Source: Anaerohalosphaera lusitana | GTDB lineage: Bacteria > Planctomycetota > Phycisphaerae > Sedimentisphaerales > Anaerohalosphaeraceae | DNA: 64,000 nt | Reading direction: 5' to 3' | Assembly: GCF_002007645.1 (NCBI RefSeq) | Contig: NZ_CP019791.1 | Location: 868,001 to 932,000, forward strand | Part shown: positions 52,992-60,516 of the stretch, in pieces | Position numbering within the stretch: position 1 is the stretch's first letter | How the letters are laid out: every line of letters begins with the position of its first letter | The notes under the pieces: generated by a model | Databases searched by the model: none | The model's input: only the letters and a program-made list of their open reading frames with translations | Told to the model about the DNA's origin: nothing | Made by a program: the position numbers and the translations under genes

Positions 52992-53753
52992 ATGGGTATT
53001 GGTAAGGGATGCGGATGGTTATGGTACCGGTTGGCGTGGGTGCTGATGTGGGTGCTGTCGCGTACATTTTTCAGGATGCGGGTCTGGGGTCGTGAGAACG
53101 TGCCGATGGAGGGGCCCTTGCTGCTTTTGAGCAACCATCAGAGCTATTTCGATCCTATATTCTGCCAGGTGACGCAGGGGCGTGAGCTTTGGTATGTGGC
53201 GAGGGATACGCTTTTTCGGAACCGGTTTTTCGGGTGGCTGATAGGTACGGTGCATGCTTCGCCGATCAAGCGGGGCGAGATGGATATGGCTGCTATGCGG
53301 AATATTATCGGACAGTTGAAGGAGGGCAAGACGCTTTGCCTGTTTCCGGAGGGAACGCGGACGGAGGACGGGCGGATCAGTGCGGTGAAAGGGGGATTGA
53401 GCCTGATCACTCGGCGGACGGGCGCGAAGGCGCTGCCTGTGGTGATAGATGGTGCTTATGAGGCGTGGGGGAAGGGTAAGAAGCGGCCGAGGTTTTGGGA
53501 GCAGATCGGTGTGATGATCGGTGAACCTTTTACGGCGGATGAGATAAAGGAAATGGGGGATGAGGAGTTTGCGAGGCGGTTTACGGCGAAGCTGCGGGAG
53601 ATGCAGGGGGAGCTGAGACGTAAGCTGGGCAAGGAGGCGTTTGATTATGGTGATGAGGGTGGTGCCAGGTGCGAAAATCTATCACGTAGAAACACGAAGG
53701 AAAAGAAGCTGAAAGGAAGAAAAGAAGATAAGGAGTCGCTTCGCGACGGCTGA
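52992..53753 (+). CDS. plsC: 1-acyl-sn-glycerol-3-phosphate acyltransferase
   Basis: Acylates lysophosphatidic acid to phosphatidic acid at the membrane. It is 253 aa. Motifs: the catalytic NHQSYFDP in place of NHxSxxD, FPEGTRTEDG and LPVVIDGAYEAW. Residues beyond ~225 (ENLSRRNTKEKKLKGRKEDKESLRDG) are not family sequence. The last codons are encoded by a dispersed type C repeat (GGAGTCGCTTCGCGACGGCTGA), which supplies the stop codon. Confidence 0.9.
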   Translation: MGIGKGCGWLWYRLAWVLMWVLSRTFFRMRVWGRENVPMEGPLLLLSNHQSYFDPIFCQVTQGRELWYVARDTLFRNRFFGWLIGTVHASPIKRGEMDMAAMRNIIGQLKEGKTLCLFPEGTRTEDGRISAVKGGLSLITRRTGAKALPVVIDGAYEAWGKGKKRPRFWEQIGVMIGEPFTADEIKEMGDEEFARRFTAKLREMQGELRRKLGKEAFDYGDEGGARCENLSRRNTKEKKLKGRKEDKESLRDG

Positions 53754-53785
53754 TTTATGCTGGATCCGCCAGAGGCGGATGACAA
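53730..53785 (+). repeat. Dispersed repeat overlapping the plsC 3' end
   Basis: Type C (GAGTCGCTTCGCGACGGC) followed by type B (GGATCCGCCAGAGGCGGATG ACA), plus orientation. It begins inside the plsC frame. Confidence 0.85.
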
Positions 53786-53832
53786 GTTAGTGATGTTAAG
53801 TCTATAATTTTACTGTGTTTACAGGTGATAAT

Positions 53833-54684
53833 ATGAAAGTGAAAGTGGCGGAAAAGTGCGGGTTTTGTCCGGGTGTTCGCAATGCGATCAATCTGGCGCG
53901 GAAGACTTTGGCGGAAAACAGTGGCGGGAAGGTGTACTGCCTGGGGCAGATAATTCATAATAACGATATTGTGGACGAGCTTAGTGAAGCCGGGCTGGAG
54001 ACGGTCGATTCGATCGACGAGATCGAGGGCGGGACGGTGCTGATCCGTTCGCATGGGGCGACGCTTGCGGAGATAGAGGAGCTGGAAAAGAAGGGCGTTC
54101 GGATCGTGGATGCGACGTGTGTGCGTGTTAAGCGGGTTCAGCGGATCGCCAGGGAGCTCAGCAAGGAGCGTTATAAGGTGGTCGTGATCGGCGATGAGAA
54201 CCATCCGGAGGTCAAGGCTGTGGTGGGGTATGCCGAGAACGTGGCGGTCATCGGGAGCAGGGAAGATCTTCATAAGTTAAGCGGTCACGGGAAGTTAGGT
54301 GTGATGTGCCAGACGACTCAGAGCCCGGATCATTTCAGCGGGACGGTGGCGGAGATCATGGATTATGGGTTTTCGGAGTTAAAGATCGTTAATACTTTGT
54401 GCAGTGAGACGAAAAAGCGGCAGGATGCGGCGGTGAAGCTGTGCAAGGAGGTGGATGTGATGTTCGTGCTGGGGGGGCTGCACAGCGCGAATACGCGGAA
54501 GCTGGCTGAATTGTGTAAAAAACATAATAATCGTACGTTTCATTTGCAAAATTGGAGAGAACTTGATAAAAAGTTAGTTTGCGGAATTGAGACCGTAGGC
54601 GTTACCGCGGGCGCTTCGACGCCGGACCGGGTGATCGACAGTTTTGTCGAGCATGTGAAGGCGTTCGGTGAGGCGGGCGAGTAG
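53833..54684 (+). CDS. ispH: 4-hydroxy-3-methylbut-2-enyl diphosphate reductase
   Basis: Last step of the MEP pathway, giving IPP and DMAPP with a 4Fe-4S cluster. It is 283 aa from the ATG at 53833 (AGGTGA site). The frame is open 18 nt earlier. Cluster cysteines are in KCGFCPGVRNAI, DATCVRVKRVQ and NTLCSETKKRQ. The His residues in IIHNNDIVDEL and RSHGAT are present, as is the C-terminal VTAGASTPDRVID. Confidence 0.96.
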   Translation: MKVKVAEKCGFCPGVRNAINLARKTLAENSGGKVYCLGQIIHNNDIVDELSEAGLETVDSIDEIEGGTVLIRSHGATLAEIEELEKKGVRIVDATCVRVKRVQRIARELSKERYKVVVIGDENHPEVKAVVGYAENVAVIGSREDLHKLSGHGKLGVMCQTTQSPDHFSGTVAEIMDYGFSELKIVNTLCSETKKRQDAAVKLCKEVDVMFVLGGLHSANTRKLAELCKKHNNRTFHLQNWRELDKKLVCGIETVGVTAGASTPDRVIDSFVEHVKAFGEAGE

Positions 54685-54738
54685 CGGTGCGTGGGTTCGT
54701 CCGCTTTTGCTCTTTGGAATGTTGGACGGTCTATAAAT

Positions 54739-55115
54739 AAGGGATCGCTTCGCGATGGCTGATCTATGCTGGGTCCGCCGGAGGCGGATGACAGGGTTTG
54801 GGCGAGCTATCGACAATCGTTGCGTTTGAGATTGCCGCGTCGCTTCGCTCCTCGCAATGACATATCTGGTGCAGTGGGCGTTTCGTGGTCACTCGCGTCT
54901 TAGTCGATACTCACGTTTTTTTTTTGGCTGCATGCGTTTTGTTGGCCTGCCTTTGCGATTGTTGGTTGGTGCGACTTGCATTTCGTTCTCTGGATCCCAA
55001 ATCAAGTTTGGGATGACATGGGAGCGCGGGGATGACAGGCGTTGTGTATTTTGGGCGTGCTGTTGGGCTGGTTGTGGTTGAGATTGCCACATCGCTTCGC
55101 TCCTCGCAATGACAA
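54739..55115 (+). repeat. Composite dispersed repeat cluster
   Basis: Plus orientation between ispH and rpsA. Type C/B (GGGATCGCTTCGCGATGGCT, GGTCCGCCGGAGGCGGATGA), type A (GATTGCCGCGTCGCTTCGCT), the CAAATCAAGTTTGGGATGAC unit, and a final type A at 55080-55115. Confidence 0.85.
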
Positions 55116-55219
55116 AGAGGATGTGGCGGTTGCAATGCAATGACAATAATGTTAGCAGTTGTCACCACCTTGGGAAGTTTTGGGCCGTTTTTTTATTTGA
55201 AGACAGGGCATTGGCTGCG

Positions 55220-55249
55220 TTGGCTGATGCGATTTGTAGTTTTTATAAC
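55220..55249 (+). promoter_or_regulatory. Putative rpsA promoter and leader hairpin
   Basis: TTGGCT (55220-55225), 18 bp, TATAAC (55244-55249), about 82 bp before the start. The leader that follows contains CCGCGTGAATGCGG and the flanking pair GACCC/GGGTC, so it can fold. S1 mRNAs are autoregulated in E. coli; whether that applies here is unknown. Confidence 0.45.
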
Positions 55250-55330
55250 CAGTCTTAGACCCTTCCGCGTGAATGCGGGGCGCTGGTGGGTCCTGTAGAA
55301 CAGACGCCGCAGAGAGAAACAGGTAAATTT

Positions 55331-57133
55331 ATGGTAGACAGAAACATTGTTAACAAGTTGGGTATGACCAACGAGGAGCTGGAGCAGGAGATCAATGGGC
55401 TTTTTACAGAGGAGTGTTCTTCGCTGCTCGAGAAAGAGCTTGACCAGAAGGTAGAGGACCTGATCCCGGGAACGATCCTGACGGGTAAGATCGTCAGCCA
55501 GATCGGCAGTGACGTTATCGTTGAGCTGGGTCTCAAGAGTGAGGGCCTGGTTGAAGCGAGCGAATTCGATGATCCTGAAGATATTGTCGAAGGCAAGGAG
55601 ATCGAGGTACTTCTGGAAGAGATGGACGCTGACGGCAGCATGCTGCTGAGTAAGCGCAAGGCTGACCGAATCCGCGGTTGGGAACACATCATCAACACGA
55701 AGGAAGAAGGCGATGTGGTTACCGGTCGTGTTACCAGGCGGATCAAGGGTGGTCTGCTGGTGGATATCGGCGTTCCTGTATTCCTGCCTGCGAGCCAGGT
55801 TGACATCCGCAAGCCGGGTGATATCAGCAGGTTCATCGGTGAAGACATCGAGTGCAAAATCCTCAAGATAGATACAGATAACCGCAACATCGTAGTTTCG
55901 CGTCGTCGTCTGATCGAAGAAGAACGCGAAGTACGCAAGCAGAAGATCCTGGAAGAGATCGAAGAAGGCCAGGTTCGCAAGGGTATCGTCAAGAACATCG
56001 CGGACTTTGGTGTGTTTGTTGATCTCGGCGGTGTTGACGGTCTGCTGCATATTTCTGACCTTAGCTGGGGCCGTGTTTCGCATCCTTCAGAGGTTGTGGA
56101 ATTCGATCAGGAGATCGAAGTCATGGTCATCGGCGTGGACAAGGAAAACGAGAAGATCAGTCTGGGCCTGAAGCAGAAGCAGGAGAGCCCGTGGAAGACT
56201 GTCGAAGATCGTTATCCTGTCGGTGCCCGCGTGAAGGGTACTGTCGTGAACATCATGAACTACGGTGCGTTCGTCCGTCTGGAAGAGGGCATCGAGGGCC
56301 TGGTGCATATCAGCGAGATGAGCTGGACGAAGCGTATTTCGCATCCGGGCGATGTTGTTACGCTTGGCGAAGAGATCGAAGTTGTCGTTCTGGACGTCAA
56401 CAAGGACAAGCAGGAAATTTCGCTTGGTATCAAGCAGCTTGAAGCGAATCCGTGGACGGTTGCGGCTCAGAAGTATCCGGCGGGTACTATCGTCGATGCG
56501 AAGGTTACCGGCCTGACGAATTACGGTGCGTTTGTTGAGATCGAGCCTGGTATCGACGGGCTGATCCACATCAGTGATCTTAGCTGGACGAAGAAGTACA
56601 ACCATCCGAACGAGGCTCTGGATAAGGGTCAGGATATCAAGTGCGTTGTGCTGGACGTCGACGAAGAGAAGCATCGCGTTTCGCTGGGCATCAAGCAGCT
56701 TACAGAGGATCCGTGGAAGCACGCGATCCCGAGCAACTATATGCCTGGTCAGATCGTCAAGGGCCACGTCACCAAACTTACGAATTTTGGTGTCTTCGTA
56801 GAGCTGGAAGAGGATCTGGAAGGTTTGCTGCATATCAGCGAGCTTGCTGACGAGAAGATCGACAAGCCGCAGGATGTTGTGAATGTAGGCGATGAGCTCG
56901 AGGTCAAGATACTGCGTGTCGATACCGATTCGCGTAAGATCGGCCTGAGCCTGAGACGCGTGCAGTGGTCGGCTGAGGAAGCTGAGCAGGCTGGTGCAGG
57001 TCAGGCTCCTCAAGAGGGCGAAGGCGGCGGTGAGGAAGAAGCACGCCGCGGCGGTCTTGACGGTTCGCTGATGCCTGATACGCTTCAGATCCCGAAGCGC
57101 GAAGAGGGCTCTGAGGAAGAGAAGAGCGAGTAG
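55331..57133 (+). CDS. rpsA: 30S ribosomal protein S1
   Basis: mRNA-binding ribosomal protein, 600 aa from the ATG at 55331 (ACAGGT upstream). Six S1 domains are recognisable by their starts: GTILTGKIVSQIGSDVIVEL, GDVVTGRVTRRIKGGLLVDI, GQVRKGIVKNIADFGVFVDL, GARVKGTVVNIMNYGAFVRL, GTIVDAKVTGLTNYGAFVEI and GQIVKGHVTKLTNFGVFVEL. It has a Glu/Gly-rich acidic tail. The open frame extends 45 nt upstream without family similarity. Confidence 0.95.
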   Translation: MVDRNIVNKLGMTNEELEQEINGLFTEECSSLLEKELDQKVEDLIPGTILTGKIVSQIGSDVIVELGLKSEGLVEASEFDDPEDIVEGKEIEVLLEEMDADGSMLLSKRKADRIRGWEHIINTKEEGDVVTGRVTRRIKGGLLVDIGVPVFLPASQVDIRKPGDISRFIGEDIECKILKIDTDNRNIVVSRRRLIEEEREVRKQKILEEIEEGQVRKGIVKNIADFGVFVDLGGVDGLLHISDLSWGRVSHPSEVVEFDQEIEVMVIGVDKENEKISLGLKQKQESPWKTVEDRYPVGARVKGTVVNIMNYGAFVRLEEGIEGLVHISEMSWTKRISHPGDVVTLGEEIEVVVLDVNKDKQEISLGIKQLEANPWTVAAQKYPAGTIVDAKVTGLTNYGAFVEIEPGIDGLIHISDLSWTKKYNHPNEALDKGQDIKCVVLDVDEEKHRVSLGIKQLTEDPWKHAIPSNYMPGQIVKGHVTKLTNFGVFVELEEDLEGLLHISELADEKIDKPQDVVNVGDELEVKILRVDTDSRKIGLSLRRVQWSAEEAEQAGAGQAPQEGEGGGEEEARRGGLDGSLMPDTLQIPKREEGSEEEKSE

Positions 57134-57183
57134 TTCGCTTGACGTTGTGAGATTGCTGTAAGAGCAACCGGGCGCGGTGGCCT

Positions 57184-57221
57184 TGAGATTGCCACGTCGC
57201 CTTCGGCTCCTCGCAATGACA
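57184..57221 (+). repeat. Dispersed repeat, type A
   Basis: GAGATTGCCACGTCGCCTTC GGCTCCTCGCAATGACA in plus orientation, just after rpsA. Confidence 0.85.
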
Positions 57222-57240
57222 ATTTAGTAAGTGATTACAG

Positions 57241-57277
57241 CCGGTGGGTTCGGTTTTCGGGCCTGCCGGTTTTTTTG
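57241..57277 (+). terminator. rpsA terminator
   Basis: Imperfect hairpin with CCGG arms (CCGGTGGGTTCGG / CGGGCCTGCCGG) followed by T7, between convergent rpsA and the patatin gene. Confidence 0.65.
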
Positions 57278-57286
57278 TGCTGTATT

Positions 57287-58465
57287 TTAGCGTGGGGGTG
57301 TCCAGAGCCACTTCTCGTCTTCTTTGAAGAGCGGGACCTCTTTTTGCCATGGTTTGTCTGAGGTTGCTATGCTGTAGCCGAGGTCGTACATACGTTTCAT
57401 GTCTTTGGGGTCGAACATTTCTTCGCCTTTTTGTTCGAAGTTTTCGGGCAGGCTTATATATCTGAAGGTGACATTATCCTGTTTGGCAATGTTTCGAAGG
57501 CGTATCATGCTGGACCAGGCCTGGGCCTTCATTATTGTAGCAATCGATCGTTTCATTATAGGTAGAGCCTTGCGTTTAACCTGGGCATGTTCGACATCAA
57601 GCTTGCCGTTTTTGATGACGTAGAGGTTGCAAGCTGCGTTGGTGTCGAGGCCTTTCTGGAGGCTTGAGCCGTAACCGATCACACCGGTGATAACGCCGCC
57701 GTCGACATGCATTTCATCGTAGAGTTTGCCGTCGATTTGCACTTCGAAGAGCACGGGCGGGAAGGCTCCGGGGATAGATGCGGAGGCCAGCATCACTTTT
57801 TCGAAAAGCTTTCGGGCATCGGGATGGTCACTGCTTGCGATAGCACCCATGTCCCAAACCATCATTCTTTGTGCATCGATGTTTGTGGTTCCGATGTAGA
57901 GTCTGCGGCCTTTGGCGTGTTCTGCGGCTATAGCTCGGAATACTTCGGGAGTCAATAGTCCATCTATCATGCGCTGAAGAGGTTTGGTGGTCGCATAAGA
58001 TTCGCTGAACAGAAGAGGTAGAATGCCGTTGCCCAGGAGCCCTCTAGCGCGAAGGATGTCTTTTGTTTCGACGGTGGTGTAGCTTATCGCGAGTTCTTCA
58101 TCGTATTCCGGTCCCAGGAATGCGAGCGGTGCAATCAGGGCGCCGGTGCTGATTCCGGTGACGATGTTGAATTGGGGTCGCGTACCGGTGTCCGACCATC
58201 CGTTGAGGTATCCTGCGCCGAAAGCTCCCTTGGAACCTCCTCCGGACAGGGCGAGGATATTACAACCTGAGGAGTATTTCGAGTTTGGGTTTATGGGTGG
58301 TTTGTGCTGAGCCTCCCAATAGCGGATTGCATTGAAGCCGGGTATCTGTCCGTCGGCTACTCTGTCTACCGGTAATGGACTGCGTGAGCGGGCACAGCCA
58401 GCGATGGTGGTTATGAGAAGAATAATTACGGAAATGCTGACGGTTCTTGGTTTGAAGCTGGTCAT
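57287..58465 (-). CDS. Patatin-like phospholipase lipoprotein
   Basis: 392 aa. Signal with lipobox ending at C24 (TTIAGC). The patatin core has the oxyanion loop LSGGGSKGAFGAGYLNGW, the nucleophile S106 in GISTG, and the catalytic Asp in the DGG of MHVDGGVITG. A lipid acyl hydrolase anchored in the envelope is expected. Substrate and role are unknown. A GGGGGG site precedes the ATG. Confidence 0.85.
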   Translation of the reverse strand: MTSFKPRTVSISVIILLITTIAGCARSRSPLPVDRVADGQIPGFNAIRYWEAQHKPPINPNSKYSSGCNILALSGGGSKGAFGAGYLNGWSDTGTRPQFNIVTGISTGALIAPLAFLGPEYDEELAISYTTVETKDILRARGLLGNGILPLLFSESYATTKPLQRMIDGLLTPEVFRAIAAEHAKGRRLYIGTTNIDAQRMMVWDMGAIASSDHPDARKLFEKVMLASASIPGAFPPVLFEVQIDGKLYDEMHVDGGVITGVIGYGSSLQKGLDTNAACNLYVIKNGKLDVEHAQVKRKALPIMKRSIATIMKAQAWSSMIRLRNIAKQDNVTFRYISLPENFEQKGEEMFDPKDMKRMYDLGYSIATSDKPWQKEVPLFKEDEKWLWTPPR

Positions 58466-58665
58466 TTTTTCCCCCCAGAAAAACAGAAGCAGTTTTAATG
58501 ACGTCTATGTTAGTTGCGTTGTTAAGTCTCTAAGTGTCATTATAGCCGATAAGGCGAAATGGGCAAGTTTGGGATTTGCGGGAAGGGGGGCTGTGATTTA
58601 TTAGAGCCAAAAGGAGGTTTGAAACAGCTTGCAGTTATTCGAGCGAGAAAGAGGGCAAGGAGCGT

Positions 58666-59379
58666 TCAGCGGATCCGGAAGTATGCCCAGTCGGGGAGGA
58701 TCTTTATGAGGGCGGCGATGATGGTCCATCGGCGGGTTATGTATACGCGTTTTTTCTTGTTTTGCATTGCGTCGGCGATCTGTTTTGCGGCTTTTTGTGA
58801 GGAGGCGACCCAGAAGAGGCGGTCGCGCCCTTCGATGAGCGGGGTTTCGACGAAGCCGGGTCGGACGTCGGTTACGGCGATGTTGTTTTTGTCGGCGGTG
58901 AAACGGAGGCCGTCCATATAGTTTGAGACGAAGGCTTTGGAGGCGTTGTATGCGCAGGAGGGTCCGCCTCGTAGGCCGGCGATGGAGGAGATGCCGACGA
59001 TGTGTCCGCCGCCGTGCTCGGTGAAGTAGTCGAGGGCCCGGGATGCGAGTGCGACGAAGCCGGTGACGTTTACGTCGATGGTGGATTTTTCGTTAGCCCA
59101 TTTGGGACGGTTGTCCGCGTAGCCTATGCCGGAGTTGATGATGACGGTGTCGCAGCCTCCCATTTTTTCGGCGAGTTCCAGGAAGCCCTTGCGTGCGTCT
59201 TCGGTGTCGGTTACGTCCATGCGGCGGATGTGGCAGTTGATGCCTATTTCGTCTTTGAGCTGTTCGAGTTTTTCGGTGCGTCGGCCTGTGGCTGCGACGA
59301 CGTAGCCGCGGTCGGCGAGTTCGAGTGCGCAGGCTCGGCCAATTCCGCTGGTGGCTCCGATGATTATTGCTTTTGGCAT
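58666..59379 (-). CDS. Short-chain dehydrogenase/reductase
   Basis: 237 aa, classical SDR. NAD(P) loop AIIGATSGIGRACALELADRG; a following basic residue in ATGRRTEK suggests NADP. NSGIGY corresponds to NNAG. The catalytic Ser is in GISSIAGLRG and YxxxK in CAYNASKAFV. The C-terminal DVRPGFVETPL fits. The substrate is not predictable. The gene is divergent from the small TGA-interrupted gene. Confidence 0.9.
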   Translation of the reverse strand: MPKAIIIGATSGIGRACALELADRGYVVAATGRRTEKLEQLKDEIGINCHIRRMDVTDTEDARKGFLELAEKMGGCDTVIINSGIGYADNRPKWANEKSTIDVNVTGFVALASRALDYFTEHGGGHIVGISSIAGLRGGPSCAYNASKAFVSNYMDGLRFTADKNNIAVTDVRPGFVETPLIEGRDRLFWVASSQKAAKQIADAMQNKKKRVYITRRWTIIAALIKILPDWAYFRIR

Positions 59380-59484
59380 ATGCGGGTCTCCGGGTGAAAT
59401 CGCGTTAATAATCTTCCATGATGGGCGTTAACGTGTTACATTAGCATAACATGAAACGGGTGAAAGTGAAAGGATGATAACGGT

Positions 59485-59724
59485 ATGTACTGGGGTTCAA
59501 TTTCGGTGAAGATAGTTTCGGCGGGGCTGGTTGCGACTTTGATCGCGATGATGAACCCCGGGTGAAGCTCCAGCATTTGTGTCCTTGCAGGATACTTTTC
59601 AATTCTGGCGTTTCCGGCGGCGTTCGTGACGGGTATGATCGGTGTGTTCCGGGACGATGTGAAGTGGCCCGCGTTGCTGGCTGCGCTTGTGGCGGCTGGG
59701 TTCGTGGTGTTCTTTTTTGCGTGA
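59485..59724 (+). pseudogene. Small membrane protein gene with in-frame TGA at codon 27
   Basis: Starting at ATG 59485 (AAAGGA upstream), 79 codons read MYWGSISVKIVSAGLVATLI AMMNPG, then TGA (59563-59565), then SSSICVLAGYFSILAFPAAF VTGMIGVFRDDVKWPALLAA LVAAGFVVFFFA and a second TGA. The frame, hydrophobic character and codon use continue through the first TGA. It could be a one-base nonsense mutation (TGG to TGA), a sequencing error, readthrough, or a selenocysteine codon. A weak hairpin TGTCC...GGATA lies ~15 nt downstream. Two or three membrane segments are predicted. The family is not recognised. Confidence 0.5.
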
Positions 59725-59739
59725 CGGCGGGGATGAGTT

Positions 59740-60495
59740 TCAGTCTGCCAGGCCTCGAACGGTGGCGATTTGTCTTGCGATCACGACGTCAACGTCGCGT
59801 CCATCGGGACCCCAGCCTTGTTCGGTGTTTTCGATATCCATAATCGAGAGGAATCCGGAGGTGTAGTCCTTCAGTACGCCGGTGAGTAGTATGGCGGCGT
59901 CGTTTTGTGCGGCTTCGACTATGACACGCTGGCCGATGTGTTTTTCGAGCAGGGGTTCGAAGCTGGTTCCGACGGCGGCGAAGACCTCGGACTGCATCTG
60001 TGTGACGTATTTGTCGCCGGAGGTGAGTACGACGCCTACACCGCGGGTTTTTCTGGCGGCGGAGAGGACGACGTTCAATATCTCGCCGACGGAGTCGCGG
60101 ACCGTTTTGAACATGTTGATGATGTGGCGTTTGAGGCGGCGGCCGAACCAGGGTCGATACGTTTTGCGAAGGTCCTTGTCGCGGTCGCGTTTTCCCTTTT
60201 CGCTGAGTTCATCATGGTAGCGGGCGAGCCAGAGGAACTTGCCGTATTCTTCCTTGTATATTATGAAGCTGCTGCTGCCGTGTTCGTCTTGGGCTGAAGG
60301 TGGGTATTCGAGCTCAAAGCCGGTGCTTTCGAGGCGCATTACACCCTTGATCTGTTTACCGTCGGTCTTGGGCACATAAGTCACGGTGTCATTTTCGAAG
60401 GTGCGGAGGCATTTGTCGCGAGTGCGACGGCGGAAAAATGCGCCCACGGTCGCTGAGGCGACTATAAACAGGATCGTTATGGTGAAGCTGTCCAT
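59740..60495 (-). CDS. Single-helix membrane protein, unknown
   Basis: 251 aa. N-terminal helix FTITILFIVASATVGAFF, then a basic RRRTRDK stretch, so the bulk is probably cytoplasmic. A middle portion (EKGKRDRDKDLRKTYRPWFGRRLKRHIINMFKTVRDSV) is very basic, and the C-terminal ~90 residues alternate beta-like segments. I recognise no family. GGAG precedes the ATG. It is followed 21 bp upstream by the DUF2330-like gene, which shares its direction. Confidence 0.6.
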   Translation of the reverse strand: MDSFTITILFIVASATVGAFFRRRTRDKCLRTFENDTVTYVPKTDGKQIKGVMRLESTGFELEYPPSAQDEHGSSSFIIYKEEYGKFLWLARYHDELSEKGKRDRDKDLRKTYRPWFGRRLKRHIINMFKTVRDSVGEILNVVLSAARKTRGVGVVLTSGDKYVTQMQSEVFAAVGTSFEPLLEKHIGQRVIVEAAQNDAAILLTGVLKDYTSGFLSIMDIENTEQGWGPDGRDVDVVIARQIATVRGLAD

Positions 60496-60516
60496 GTTCC
60501 ATGCTCCGTTCAGTTT

